Of a stretch of DNA of 64,000 nt, positions 23,801 through 34,285 are shown piece by piece. Made by a program: the position numbers and the translations under genes. The notes beneath the pieces were generated by a model that saw nothing but the letters and a program-made list of their open reading frames with translations, did not search any database and was not told the DNA's origin. The stretch is from Symsagittifera roscoffensis (Eukaryota; Xenacoelomorpha; Acoela; Convolutidae). Positions within the stretch are counted from its first letter, which is position 1. Each line of letters starts with the position of its first letter. The stretch spans positions 37,024,686-37,088,685 of the forward strand of contig NC_087067.1 of the NCBI RefSeq assembly GCF_963678635.1, written 5' to 3'.

Positions 23801-26800
23801 CTTTCTCGAGGAAGGCGAATTAAAAAAAATCAAGAATCAGGCCGAAAACGGCGTTTTTCGGCACTTTTTTGAAAGTTTTGTTCAAGATAATGCGCTTTGC
23901 CTCTCAAATTTAGTATATTGTCGCGTCAAAAGGTGCGTGCCCTAGGATTTGGTCAGCCAAAAATTGGTTTTCTTAAAGTAGTACAAAGGAGGGACCTTTT
24001 GGGTCGGCAGGGGTTGAATCGTGAGAAAAAAGGCGTCCTCTCTGAATCCGCAACTGATGTCATCAAGTTAATAATGATGTGCTGCAGTGGTGTGGTGCAC
24101 CTGGTGGGGGGTTTGACTGGTCTGGTGGGGGCATGGATGGTGGGTCCCAGAACAGGCAGATATGGGGGTACATCAACTCAGAGGAAGAGGGACTTCGAGA
24201 GAATGGACAACCCCACCAACTCACTACTCGGAATGTTCATATTATGGTAACAGCACTGATTAGTGAATTGCCCGTTAGACTTTATTTGCTATTTTTTTTT
24301 AAAAAATTTCAATCATACAACCGAATAAAAGCTCTAGTTAATCAATTAAATATAATTGGGTTTACCAATGGTTTTTTTGTTTTAGGAGCCTTAAGCTATG
24401 ATAAATCAATTTAACACGAAAAACTATTTTTTTTGCAGGAATTTTTGCAGGAACGTTCCCGCAAAAACAATCATAACTTTCACTCTATCCCATTTGATAG
24501 GAAAACATCCGATGGTTATATAAATGAAAGACACTTCGCTCTGAAAAGTTTCAAGATAGGTAAAATTATATAATTTTAAATTTGTAGGTGGGGTTGGCTC
24601 GGGTTCAACTGTGGCAGTACATACGGGGTCGCTGGTGGAAAATGGAAACTGGCATCCGTGTAAGCACCTCTTTTATATTTCAGCTGTTTGCTTTGCCATT
24701 CAATTTTCAGAAAATGATAAAAATGGGTCGAAGTATTAATTTTGATGACCTTTTGTTAGACTTTTTCTTAGATATACTCAATTCACCACATGTAGCTGCC
24801 AATTTAAATGAGCTGCTAGTTTTGCGTTTCAGAGCGGCTGTTACGACTATCAATGCATCAGTCGCTGGAGGATTTGTTGCTTTTGTGGTGAGGTAAAAAT
24901 GTTTCCCATGTTTTGAATGAGAATGGCGGTTTTATGATTTATTGGTTATTATTATTTATTAATTTTTAAGCTATGTTGCAAAAGGCGGCAAATTCGAGCT
25001 GCATTACATCATCAGCGGGACTCTAGGAGCGCTGGTATCTATCACCTGTGAGTATTCGAAAACCTTCTCCACGTTTTAAAAAAAAATTGCAGAAAAGGCA
25101 CCCGCCTAAAAAGCAACACCAAAAAATGGGTTCAAAACGCGGATGTATATACGCCAACCGAATTAAAAATCGATATAAGCAAGCCAAAAGTAGTGAACAA
25201 GGGCGCGTAGCTACTTGCATGTCAGGCGCTTAGCATGAGCAATCAAAACAAGGAAAGTTGGTGGCTGTGCAAGTATGTTCCGACCATATTCTTAACAAAA
25301 TACATAAAGGTTTTCTGTTTTTCTTTCAAATTATTCGTTTTGTAATAAAATGATCAGTTAAAAGCCTAGAAATTTAGCGTTTTCGACGATCACAGTAAGA
25401 TCAGAAAAATGGGCAACCGTTTTTATCAAAAAAAGACACACAATAAAAATCATGCGCAAGATCAACAAAAATTTCAAAATTTTTTTGAATTCTTGAATTT
25501 TTTTTTTCGCAAGTCGAAGCTTAAAACATTTGAATATTAGTTTTACTGGAGTAAAACTTAAGTGTCCCGGTTGACTATAAGAAGGCTGCTCGCTCACTCG
25601 TTTTATTCGCTCCAAATCGAGCTGAAACTCAAAAACTTTAAACCAGTTTGTCTCGACACTAGGACAATATTTTGAAAAATTTTGAAAGTAATTCGAATCA
25701 GAGCTGAAAAAGCTTCTATTCTATATGTTAGATCACTCAACTTCTTCCGATGATGATTTGTAGTAACTTTTTTGGATGATGGTTTGTAGTAACTTCCGAG
25801 GATGATTTGTAGTAACTGATATGGATTTGGTAGTACCTGCTTCATCGCTTAAAATAAGACTAAAATTTAAAACTTTGCTCGATTTCTTGGAAATTTTAAG
25901 AATTTTTTTCGAATCACGATAGAAACGCCTTAGTTATGACATTTCAACCGAACCATTCCTATAATTTTTGTTGTACCTGATTTTACGAAGAAAACAAAAA
26001 GGAAAGAAAACAAGGATAGCCGGTTACTGTGCAAATAGCACACAGAATGACTCGACAATAGTCTTAAAAAAACAACAACAAATTTTTCAAATTTTCGTTT
26101 TTTCGGCGTACTTTGATGAAAGTATCTGAACCGAAAATTAGAGCTTATACATAACTGACAGTCATAGTAGTATACACAAAATGTTCCGACTATAGTTCTA
26201 AAAAAATTCAACATGTTTTTTAAAATATGTGCCGTTTTTTGCTGTGTGTAATATATAGATCTGAGCAAAAAAATTGGTAGTTAGGCATATTCGACATTCA
26301 AAGTCGAGTTTGCCGAATGGAAAACCGTTTTTGTAGAAAAAGACCTTAAAAACAACGAAAAAAAAGGTTAAATAATTCCAAAAAAGTTCACAAAATTTTC
26401 TAATTGTTTTTCAGATTTTTTTTTGAAATTTTGAAAATTTTGATTTGCGGCGCTAAAAGACCATCAAAACTAACTTCATTTCAGGAAAATTTTTTTTTTC
26501 ACGGCTTCAATTGAGCTCTAGGAAGCTATTGTAAGCCTACACGCTGACTTTATTAGCTGGAAATTAGATCAAAAATCAAAATTTTCAAATCAATTTTTCT
26601 CGACTCTGAGGAAAATTTTTCGAAATTTGTTAAGATCGTTTAAATCAAAACTGAAAGAGAAAAAGGGCTTCAAAATGATATATAACTCGACCCATTCCCA
26701 TGATTATTTGTGGCACCTGATTTTGCGTGGAAAAAAAAGAAAAAAGTAAAACACACCCCAATACACACTTCTCCCTTTTTTTCAAATGGTCCGAACAAAA

Positions 26801-29800
26801 GCTGCAACAAACCCAAATAAAAACTTACTCCTCGTTTAAATCAAAACTGAAAGAGAGAAAGGGCTTCAAAATGATATATAACTCGACCCATTCCCATGAT
26901 TATTTGTGGCACCTGATTTTGCGTGGAAAAAAAAGAAAAAAGTAAAACACACCCCAATACACACTTCTCCGCTTTTTTCAAATGGTCCGAACAAAAGCTG
27001 CAACAAACCCAAATAAAAACTTACTCCTCCTTTTCAATGGTCGAAACATTAATTACTCGCTTTGATGCAGCACGCATCAGTTTGTTTTATTTGCAAATGT
27101 AAGGATATTAAATCAGTTCTAATAGCTCTAATAGCCGCATGTGCATGCCAAGCGGCACGCATGCAAGTAGACCGGTCCTCATAACGAACAGATATATCTT
27201 TAATTATGCAACGATTATGTTAAAATTTATATAACGAAGCAAACTTCTTAACAAACGAAGACTCACAACCAACTTCTCTGGTCAAATAAGTTTGAACTTC
27301 GTTAATTTCAGCTCAGTGTGCAGTGGTCGCCCCCGTCGAGGCATTCGCCATAGGAGCCATAGGGGGTGCACTGACTCTAGCGAGCCATGAACTACTGACC
27401 AAAGTGTTGAAAGTGGATGACCCTGTGGGTAGTGTCAGTGTGCATGGGGTGGGAGGGGCATGGGGCGTGATCTCTCTTGCCATATTCGCACATGCTGACT
27501 TCACTGAAGTAGGACTCATTGATGATTCAGGTACTCCTTGAAAACAAATTCAAATTTAGGTTCGCTGGAATTTTACTCCGCCTTGGTTCTGCTTGTTGTT
27601 CCGCCTTCTAAGTTAGGCCTTCGTTTTGTAAAAAAAAAATACATAAAATTGGTATCTCATTGATTTGCGTTTGGGGGCGACATAAAACATTAATGAATAA
27701 CTCTTCAAAATGTGATGGATGCCAAAAATTAACAACTAAATTAATTCTAGGTTTGATTGCCGGTGGTCATATTTCTCTTCTCGGAAAACAGGTAGCCGCA
27801 AGTTTTGTACATCGAGAAGTTATGTTTTACTCACACTTGATGTAATGGATTGTTCACACTTTAGTATATATCAAATCACTGGAGTCCGGTCAAAATGTAG
27901 ACAACCTTTATTATTTCATACTCGTCAGAAAGTAGACAAATACCCATAACAACCAATCACAAGCAAGGTAAAGAAAACTATTATTATTTTTTCGTACCTG
28001 TCTTGTCTCCATTCTGATTGGTTGATACAGCATTTGCCTTCTTTATGGCGTGTCTACTTTATGAATTGTCTACATTTTGCTACGCAACCCAAATTACTTC
28101 TGTCACAATGCCTCAACAAAACACGAAAGTAGCTTAAAGTGTTCTGACAGCCAAGCTGTAGCATTTTTAATGAAAATTATTCAGAAAAGCATCTAAAAAT
28201 TTCGGCTTTGTTTTTCCTTCTGATTTTTTCGAGTTTTTCTCTGCGGCACCCCAAATTTTATACAAACCGCAATTTAAATTTCAAGAAAAACTAATTAGTT
28301 TTCTTAATTGTCCTCTATTGATTGGAATGAAAATGATTTATTATAACACCGAACTAAATCCTATTGGATAATTCATGGAAACTCCAAAATTGAGAAAGAT
28401 AGTCCAGGAACTATTCCTACGCTCATATCTTTAAGGGGAGTTGAAACATGTTGGCACTCCTTGTGTGAGCAAAACTTAAGTAAATAGTTTCTGCGTATCC
28501 CCTTGGCCGTGAAAAAATTGTGTTGGCCAAGTGATCAAAATAAACCAACCCTACATTTATAAGGTTCTATGGTGTAATGGTTAGCACCTTGGACTTTGAA
28601 TCCAAAGATCCGAGTTCAAATCTCGGTAGAACCTAAAGTTTTGTCAATGAGGCTGCAGTAAAATTTCCTTCCCAACCGCACCTGCCAATTCTTAGAAGTA
28701 TTTTTGTTCAGTGTCTGATTGTTACAAAAATTGGCGATTCTTCTTCACCTTCCCCCAACCTGTCAATTTCAATTTTGAAAAACTAATTTAACCTTGTCAT
28801 AATGCAATGAAACTTGGTGAACAAATTGACAATTGTTTAAAAATTTGTTAATCCAACTTTACTTTGGAACATCACGCATTAAGCCATGATTATAGTTAAG
28901 ACAACGGTGAAAACCGAAATTTTGGAAGGTGAGGGAAGGGAGCTGAAAAAGAATCAAATTAACATGCTGACTAATTATTCTATGACTAACGTATTAGTTC
29001 CCTATACCTTTTTGGTAAATACCTTTTTGGTGTTAACCATGACGCCATGAAACCTTCATTACGAGGTCAAACTGTGTAGTGGGTAGGCGCACAATTCGGT
29101 GTCAGTGGGTCACTGGAATCCAGTGACAAGTTTTTTAACATGTTCCAAAATGTAGAAGGAATCCAATCGCAAAAGTTCCGTGTATTCCGCGAATAAAATT
29201 TTGTAACGTAAATTTTGTCGGCACATCAGTTTTGTTGCGGGTTTTGAAACGAGCCAATATAGCTAGTTGCTCCGTATTCTACAAACGTAAGCGGATTCCG
29301 CAAAAAAAGAAACGAACTCCGCAAATAATAGCGGATTATGCAGATTTCGCTTACATTTTGCTGTTTCCGCGTACACTGTGGATTTCGCTCTCAATATGCG
29401 AACTCCACTTACAATTTGTGGACTCTGTTTACAAATGCAGATAACTGAACAGCAAAATTACTATACACATTAAACATTATTTGTTAGTGGATTCCACAAG
29501 TCGTTCCGGGTTCCGCAAATTTTCTTCTTAATTCCCTATATTTTGTTGCGGATTATGCAAAACTGCCAGAGCGAGAAGTGATTTTCAGCGCAACAGTATT
29601 TATGTTTTTCTTCTTCTGTGAAATCCAAAACAGCAAAGAAGATTAAAAACTGGCAATGTGCGGGTTTTGGTTCAAACCTTTTTTCTGCCTATTGCGGAAT
29701 GCACTCATATTTCATAAAATACATGGCTTGGCTTTGTATTATTTTGCTCTATTCGCTGAATCAAACTTTGTCTTGTCATCTTTCATCAGGGTGCGACTTG

Positions 29801-32800
29801 TCTAGACATGAATTTACTCCATTTTTAATTTCATGAAATTTTCCAAACTTGAATCACCAGCTGAGCAGATAGCGCAAACAAAAAATCCTGCCTGCCGAAG
29901 CGAAACACGTCAGGTCGAAACTGCATCGAGCGAAATTTTCTTCGTTTGGTATTAGAACGCTGACAAATTAAGTCCAGTTTGTTGAGATATATTAAGTTTT
30001 GCAGCTCTATCATCTTAGCTTGAGAAGTAGTGATAAAATTTTTTGTCTAATTGTCTCCGGAATTTGGTATCATTTCCAAGTTTTCCACAAAGGCTCTTAG
30101 CTTATGAAAGATCACGAAAATATTCGCTAATTTCGCGCAAAAGTAGCTAGCTAAACGAAAAATTATGCGGGAAGTTTTTGTCTTGGCATCAAAACCTCAA
30201 GTGCACAGATCTGAGACGAAAATCCCCATAGAATCTGCCATTGTTTAAAAAATAGTCACATTTTGCACTCGGGAGATTTTTATTGTTCTTTACTGTTTTT
30301 ACAGCTCCGCCGTTATTGATTTTTAACCGTTTTTCAAAACCGTCTTTTTTAAACCATCAAAATGGTATATCCCTCGATCGCTTGTAATGATCATTTGCAG
30401 CACCTCATTTCAAGTGAAAAACTATAGAAACTAAAATATACTCGATTGAAAAGTTCCTCCCCATTTTCAGGAATCGGAAAACTCCAACAAAAACTCGATC
30501 CTGAAGATAAAATATGACGCAAATTGAGCAATTGGCTATGCAATTAGCAAAGATTGCTCCGACCAATGGAGTTCTCATTTTTTTTCAAATCAGAGTAGGG
30601 GATTTTCCAACAAAACTTTCAAATTTTTTTAGTCTACTTTTTAGCACTAAGAAGACACTATTCTGTTAAAAAGTACTGCATCAAAAAAAATGTATTTTTT
30701 TTTTGGATTTTTATATCTTAAAAAGTTTTGAAGTACTGGCCGTCCAAAAACTGGTGTAATAAACCAGCGAACTCCTAAATACACTGCTGGCGAGTCAAAT
30801 CTGCCGATTTTTTCTCAGAATTTCGGTTCGTAGAAAAATTTCACTTTATTCACTCTTTTCTATTTATTGCGAATCCTGAGAATCATCAGAAAAACCTTGT
30901 CTTCTGTTTCAGCTGGTGTACTTGATGAGTATAAGTGCATGGACTGTGTTGACAACGTATGCAGTTTTGAAGCCACTCGATCTGCTCATTGGACTCAGGG
31001 CTAACTTAGTCGTAGAGGTCAGCTCTCTTTTTGCTATCTTTCGTCTCATCATCAATGCATATTAAAATAAGAAAAAGCAAAAAAAAATTGCTAAGGCGGC
31101 GGTTTTTAAATGCAACAGTTCTTGTTCGTGGTCTTCAATGATTTTTCCGATTTTGAAAACTGCTATAAGCACAAATGGAATGTTGTACAAGAAAGCAACT
31201 AAACAACAATTTCAAAGTGATCCAAGTTTTCCGGTCGCAATACGTTAATGAGTGTAATTTTTCTTCCTACGACCGATCAACTTTCCAATCGTTCCTGTAA
31301 AATGTTTTATTTGTTGTACGTTGCGATGGACCCTACAAGTTGTGTGTTCATAATTCAGATAACTCATAATAATGTATGTCCAGATTTTGGGTGCGGATTT
31401 GGTTGAACACAGTTTGTCTGGCAGTTACGATCACAAGACCAGATTTGTGTTCGATGAACTCCACAACGTGGTCGGAAGAGTGAGTACTCACTGGGGAAAA
31501 GACAAGGAAGTCGACGAGTTGGAGAAACTGTACAATAAACTACAAGCTACCAACAGGTGCAATTATCTTTTCGAAAAAAACTATTTTGTTAAAATTTCGC
31601 TAATAATTTACATTCATGTTTAAGCAATTTCTAAAATGAAATATAACAAATCTTTAGCTCCATGCTCCATTTCAATAAATATAGATGAACAAAAATATGC
31701 TAAATCCTAATAACTTGTTTTTTTTTCAGATAAAACAAACAGCGTCGTAAAAGCTAAAAACCCTCAAAAACAAAGATAGGTCAGGGTCTTACATTGTGGG
31801 CAGCCCCAAAGCCAGTATATTGCTAGCAAAACAAATCTCATTAAGAATAATTATCTTCTCAGTATTCAGCTACAATATCCATTAAGAGACAATTAAATCC
31901 TGGTGATCTGCAAGAAATCAACCGAGCAAATTTTGTACGCAGAGGCAAATCTGGGCATCGAATTATTTGCAATGCAACGCCAGCGCGGCATTGCAAGCTA
32001 GCGAATAGAAAATGAGACAGAAATGACAAAATTGAAAACCTTTTTATTTGTGGTGGAAAAATGAACACAATTTCGAAAACCAGTCAAAAACAGACAGCCA
32101 CCAGTACTAAAAAAGCTTTTAGAAATTACCAAGTGGGCACTAAGCCAACAGGCACTAAGTTGATAGACGCTCTTTGAGCAGGAAAAAAATTGTCACAAGA
32201 TATTGTTCTCATAGGAAATCTTTAATTATTAAGTTTCAAAATTTTGAATTCTCTTAAAACTAACTATATGAATTTGTCAAAAAATCAATTATTTTTTTGT
32301 TTTTGAACCGATACAAAATTTAAAAAACTGATCCGATAAAAGATGAGCCCAAACTATGGAGACCGAAAAAAGCTTCTGAGCGAAAAAACTAAGGAGAACC
32401 AAGGAAAATGAACAATGTAAGGGCTATTATTTTAGAAATTACTTGAGTAAATCAAAATAACTAGACTTTACGCTAAAAAAAATGACAGCACAAAAACTTA
32501 CGATTTGGCAACTAAATAGACAAAAAATAAGCAGACAAACAAAAGTACGACAAACCCCAAACCTTTGAGTACAAAGGCAACCACTCAAGCGTAAAGAAAC
32601 AATAGTAATCTTATGCTGTGCGCAAAGTACAAAAAATTTCCATTTGCGACAAATTTTCAATTAAAAATTTTTTGTTTAATTTTTCGTTTTTTTTCTGTGG
32701 AGAGGAGACTAGAAATTTGATTAAGTTAAAAAAAAACATTTTTCAAAATGAGGATTCAAAATATTTTTTTTAAAATTAGATTTTTGGCGGTTTATATATA

Positions 32801-34108
32801 TACTTGTCCGAAAAAAGCACGAATCCAATTTTTCTTCAAATCTTTAAAGTTTAGAAAATAAGAAAATGATAGTGCTTAATTTAAATTATTCTTCGTAGAA
32901 AGTTGCCTTAATTACAAAATGTGCAGTTTTTTCTACTAGTAAAAAGCTGATTATTAGCCTTTTATAAGTATTATATTTGCTCGAAACTTGGCAATTTTTT
33001 AATGTAGTTCGAATCATGAACAGTCTTTAATATGATGCATCATGACCTATTACGGTGATTATTTGTGTTTCCTGATTTTATGTCGAAGAGCAAAAAGTTC
33101 AAAATACCCGAATACAAAGTTTCTTCCATTTTTATTGGTCGGAAAAGTAAAATCAAGGAGACCAATAAAAAAAAGTTGCTCGAAAAAAAACATGATCATA
33201 TTTACTCCATGAACTTCAAGTCTCTGATGACAGATATTTCAAAACTTTTCTGTGAAACAAACACAGAGAAATCTGGATCAATATTTCAAGTTTATCTGCT
33301 GGGAATTCTGAAAAGAAAGCAATTTATGAAACCATAGTGATTTGCTTTTTTATCCACACCATTTGCACTTTTAATATTCGAGAGCATAGTTTGCCTTCGT
33401 TTTAGCAAAACAATTAGAAACGCTTTAAACCAAAGTTGAGCGTGAACAAGATTTTTTCTTGAAAAAATAAAACGTAATAACACGACCTACACGTGTCTCA
33501 CGTACTTCGACAAAAAATGGAGGAAATATTTTTTGTTAATCTTTTCTCTTAACTGATTTTGAGATTTTTCACTCTTCCCAAAAAGCAAGGCGCTAAGATT
33601 GAACAAATTGAAAAAGCGCATATTTTATTTTCAGGTCGACAAAAAAGCAAAACTATTTTCAAATGATACAAAGTACCTTTGATTAATTTACATTTAATAG
33701 TTCAAACCTCTCGTTGAAACACTTAGTTTTAGCCCATTCACACTAAGGGCTAGGACTAGAAGTGGTAGTTTTCTGAAGCTCGAAAACATGTGCGGGTCTT
33801 ATATTCATTTCTTTTGCAAATGATACTAATCAAATTCTGCCAACAGGGCCAACTACATTCTCAAATTGCGCCGAGGTTGGGGAGAGACGAACAGAGACAG
33901 CAGCAGGTACTCCAGCAGAAGGAAGTACAACTGGACTGGACTGGTGGGCAACAACAGTTTTTTCCTCAATGGACAGAATGAACCCAACCAGGATCCGAAG
34001 GCGTCTAACTTAAGAGCCAGACATCCTTCTGGTCCGCAGAACTTGAACCGAAACAACACAACTACAGATGCGCTGGCGCAGATAAACGAGGCTTTCACTA
34101 CAGATTAA
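11740..34108 (+). CDS. amt: ammonium transporter, AMT/MEP type (12 exons; N-terminus missing)
   Basis: Exons 11740-11885, 13684-13900, 14996-15143, 24088-24246, 24588-24659, 24833-24892, 24971-25047, 27312-27530, 27751-27791, 30913-31017, 31384-31556 and 33847-34108 join with matching phases into 558 codons and a TAA. This is a polytopic membrane channel-like protein moving ammonium/ammonia. Family marks in order: TM1 ending 'GFGMLESGSV' (exon 1), 'DVIFGGLSYW' (exon 2), 'VVSGPLAERF' across exons 2/3, 'SGVVHLVGG' with the first pore His (exons 3/4), 'GWLGFNCGST' (exon 5), 'HGVGGAWGV' with the second pore His (exon 8), and 'ILGADLVEH' at the start of the cytoplasmic tail (exon 11). The C-terminus is Asn/Arg-rich. 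The first visible exon opens in phase 2, so at least one upstream exon is missing. No inactivating change is seen in the exons. Confidence 0.95.
11886..13683 (+). other. AMT intron holding the inverted minisatellite
   Basis: Intron of 1.8 kb from GTAGAA to TCTCCAG. Most of it is the CTTAAGTCGCGCC array described separately (about 12055-13415). The rest is AT-rich and featureless. Confidence 0.85.
12055..13415. repeat. inverted minisatellite array able to form a very long hairpin
   Basis: From about 12055 to 12680 imperfect units of about 24-30 bp read CTTAAGTCGCGCC followed by GTCGGTCTTTT. At about 12682 the orientation flips, and units of the exact complement (GACGGCGCGACTTAAG, then AAAAGAC) run to about 13415. 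The turn is CTTAAG-CTGCGCGA-CTTAAG. Each arm has roughly 25 units. The open frames read across it (repeats of FLSRAVSL or ARLKKRP type) are a by-product of the unit and not genes. Confidence 0.9.
13684..13900 (+). CDS. amt: AMT exon b
   Basis: Acceptor TTCTCCAG at 13676-13683, donor G|GTCAGC at 13901. Encodes HECNIMMKNALDVIFGG and the following extracellular/TM region, ending in the TST-TV segment of the family. Leaves one base for the next exon. Confidence 0.9.
14370..14790 (+). repeat. hAT-like MITE, copy A
   Basis: Begins CAGACGCGGATTTAGGATTT followed by TCTCGAGGGG and ends near GGGTCCGCCCTCACCCCCC. Internal blocks (GACCCTTTGGGTCGGCAGGG, TCTGCGCCGC, TCTCAAAATAGTACAAA) recur in copies B and C. 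The CAG-x-GCGGAT terminus resembles non-autonomous hAT elements. No target duplication could be fixed. Confidence 0.55.
14996..15143 (+). CDS. amt: AMT exon c, with GC donor
   Basis: Acceptor GTTAAG at 14990-14995. Encodes V-SGPLAERF through LGAIDIGG. The reading requires the exon to end at 15143 (GGAAG|GCAAGC): joining to 24088 then gives DIGGSGVVHLVGG, matching the family. This is a GC-AG intron. The nearest GT donors would break the frame or the conserved motif. Confidence 0.85.
15256..15550 (-). repeat. hAT-like MITE, copy B (inverted)
   Basis: Inverse of copy A: begins CAGCGGATTTACG followed by a run of 15 G at 15268-15282, then GACCCCCTGCCGACCCAAAG. Ends CTCGAGAAAATCTTAGATCC and GCTCCTG. 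Both ends read CAG-x-GCGGAT inward. Confidence 0.6.
15819..16183 (-). repeat. 3' LTR of element 2
   Basis: On the - strand starts TGGAACCAGATC and ends TATACCCA. It is preceded by internal CCCCGGGTGGG. It pairs with 23337-23699. Confidence 0.85.
16184..17756 (-). other. 3' non-coding region of element 2
   Basis: Lies between the accessory-ORF stop and the 3' LTR on the - strand. It shares two blocks with 9620-10060 and 10228-10690 of element 1. The accessory stop (TAG at 17757-17759 in reverse) is again followed by a GT (GTAATA). Confidence 0.5.
17757..19460 (-). pseudogene. accessory ORF of element 2
   Basis: Frames at 19533-18751 and 18257-17760 encode the Pro/Ser/Thr-rich part and the aromatic C-terminal domain, in the order seen at 7402-9137. 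Shared segments include 'ISQELDNFITLQ', 'NRAY.TFK.K.PN.PFP', 'KYTSPFFLNFTY' and 'PIEIPILEFIHNT' (PVEIPILEFIHNT here). About 40 residues near the C-terminus are present here but absent in element 1. The stretch 18258-18750 is out of frame. Joined directly to gag by deletion. Confidence 0.6.
19461..21600 (-). pseudogene. gag of element 2, decayed
   Basis: Reads from 'MFRNEDNSEDSVLSL' at 21600 downwards. The recognisable capsid part lies at about 19850-19500: 'LLTGTDYEYSVEDYLNAV', then a Trp-containing segment (DGATQKWFSVLPIEKKDW..F) typical of Ty3-type Gag. The middle is broken by stops and frameshifts. The N-terminal part contains a local duplication (GTACCTGTCCTCGAGCT repeated near 21427, 21463 and 21534). 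Confidence 0.6.
21601..23336 (-). other. leader of element 2 with candidate primer-binding site
   Basis: Between the 5' LTR and gag on the - strand. Just inside the LTR, 23301-23319 reads in reverse TGGTGCGACCAAAAGTCTC, a plausible tRNA primer-binding site beginning TGG. The donor tRNA is not identified. The rest is AT-rich; a frame at 22035-21793 (-) is of doubtful value. Confidence 0.4.
23337..23699 (-). repeat. 5' LTR of element 2
   Basis: Near copy of 15819-16183, starting TGGAACCAGATC on the - strand and ending TATACCCA. Confidence 0.85.
23783..24058 (+). repeat. hAT-like MITE, copy C
   Basis: CGCAGATCTAAAACTTTCTC and GAGG at the left; GGTCGGCAGGGGTTGAATC and CTGAATCCGCAACTG at the right. 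Same order as copy A but more decayed. Confidence 0.5.
24088..24246 (+). CDS. amt: AMT exon d (first pore histidine)
   Basis: Completes a split Ser codon, then GVVHLVGGLTGLVGAWMVGP and the loop GGTSTQRKRDFERMDNPT, ending NSLLGMFIL. Donor TG|GTAACA at 24247. Leaves two bases. Confidence 0.95.
24588..24659 (+). CDS. amt: AMT exon e
   Basis: Acceptor TTTGTAG at 24581-24587. Encodes WGWLGFNCGSTYGVAGGKWK and LAS. The donor GT|GTAAGC at 24660 is preferred to GTGTAA two bases earlier because only it keeps the phase. Confidence 0.9.
24833..24892 (+). CDS. amt: AMT exon f
   Basis: Acceptor GTTTCAG, donor AG|GTAAAA. Encodes AAVTTINASVAGGFVAFVV, a transmembrane segment of the family. Confidence 0.9.
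24971..25047 (+). CDS. amt: AMT exon g
   Basis: Acceptor TTTTTAAG, donor T|GTGAGT. Encodes SYVAKGGKFELHYIISGTLG and ALVSIT, matching the 'NGxLGxLVSIT' block. Confidence 0.9.
25240..25850 (+). repeat. dispersed repeat family R, copy 1
   Basis: Shares ordered words with 26150-26760 and 36715-37180: AAAACAAGGA, ATGTTCCGACCATA, a CTCGAAAT/GAGCTGAAACTC block, TCTCGACACT and GATTATTTGTGG-like ends. Class unknown; no ORF or clear termini. Confidence 0.4.
26150..27035 (+). repeat. dispersed repeat family R, copy 2, with 196-bp tandem duplication
   Basis: Same family as 25240-25850. Its 3' part is duplicated in tandem: 26638-26833 and 26834-about 27029, period 196, both beginning GTTTAAATCAAAACTGAAAG and containing CCCATGATTATTTGTGGCAC. 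The two units are nearly identical, so the duplication is recent. Confidence 0.7.
27312..27530 (+). CDS. amt: AMT exon h (second pore histidine)
   Basis: Encodes QCAVVAPVEAFAIGAIGG, the loop KVLKVDDPVGSVSVHGVGG and AWGVISLAIFAHADF. Donor G|GTACTC at 27531. Confidence 0.95.
27751..27791 (+). CDS. amt: AMT exon i, 41-nt microexon
   Basis: Acceptor ATTCTAG, donor CAG|GTAGCC. Encodes GLIAGGHISLLGKQ, matching the short 'GL..GGG...LG.Q' block between the second pore His and the next helix. Phases fit on both sides (1 in, 0 out). Confidence 0.85.
27792..30912 (+). other. AMT intron containing tRNA-Gln
   Basis: 3.1 kb, GTAGCC to TTTCAG. Apart from the tRNA gene it is AT-rich. Between 29150 and 29560 a degenerate short motif around GCGGATTCCGCAAA recurs on both strands. 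Nothing else is seen. Confidence 0.7.
28563..28634 (+). tRNA. tRNA-Gln (anticodon TTG)
   Basis: 72 nt that fold as a cloverleaf. The acceptor GGTTCTA pairs with TAGAACC, followed by discriminator T. The D-loop/A-box reads TGGTGTAATGGTTAGC. The anticodon stem-loop TTGGA-CTTTGAA-TCCAA has anticodon TTG. The T-arm/B-box reads GAGTTCAAATCTC. A TTTT terminator follows at 28639-28642. It reads CAA codons. It lies in sense inside an intron of the ammonium transporter and has its own pol III promoter boxes. Confidence 0.97.
30913..31017 (+). CDS. amt: AMT exon j (last transmembrane helix)
   Basis: Acceptor GTTTCAG, donor GAG|GTCAGC. Encodes LVYLMSISAWTVLTTYAVLK and PLDLLIGLRANLVVE; 35 codons, phase 0 on both sides. 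Confidence 0.9.
31384..31556 (+). CDS. amt: AMT exon k (C-terminal tail)
   Basis: Acceptor GTCCAG, donor AACAG|GTGCAA. Encodes ILGADLVEHSLSGSYDHKTR and a charged tail. The 'ILGAD..EH' block is the conserved start of the cytoplasmic tail. Confidence 0.9.
31557..33846 (+). other. last AMT intron
   Basis: 2.3 kb of AT-rich sequence with short similarity to repeat family R near 33010-33140 (GATTATTTGTG). The ORF at 33065-33337 has no recognisable content. No other feature. Confidence 0.7.
33847..34108 (+). CDS. amt: AMT terminal exon
   Basis: Acceptor CCAACAG at 33840-33846. Completes an Arg codon, then ANYILKLRRGWGETNRDSSR and an Asn/Arg/Ser-rich tail ending EAFTTD and TAA at 34106-34108. No conserved motif; such tails vary between AMT proteins and are probably regulatory. 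No canonical AATAAA follows within 150 bp. Confidence 0.8.
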
Positions 34109-34285
34109 TGCGGGCATCAGATTTATGCTCATATTTCACTCATGAACTGTTAATTTTACGTAAAAATGCACATATACTGACACTCAAAACTTGCATCGAA
34201 ATAATGTATTCTGTTCAACTAAAAATATAGCACGGCACAATTGACAACACTTCAAGTATCATTCAATTCAAATTCAGTTTCAAGA

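Larger units (their letters stand above)
15144..24087 (+). other. 8.9-kb AMT intron with antisense LTR element
   Basis: Donor GCAAGC, acceptor GCTGCAG at 24081-24087. Contains MITE copy B (15256-15550), the complete deleted LTR element (15819-23699) and MITE copy C (23783-24058). No host gene is seen inside. Confidence 0.85.
25048..27311 (+). other. AMT intron with unclassified dispersed repeats
   Basis: Donor GTGAGT, acceptor ATTTCAG. AT-rich. Contains diverged copies of a dispersed repeat (about 25240-25850 and 26150-27035) and a 196-bp tandem duplication. No gene. Confidence 0.8.

Noticed and set aside
29150-29560. Regular GCGGATTCCGCAAA-like words, considered as a CRISPR or iteron array
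   Set aside because: Spacing and sequence are irregular and the context is an animal intron; degenerate simple repeat.
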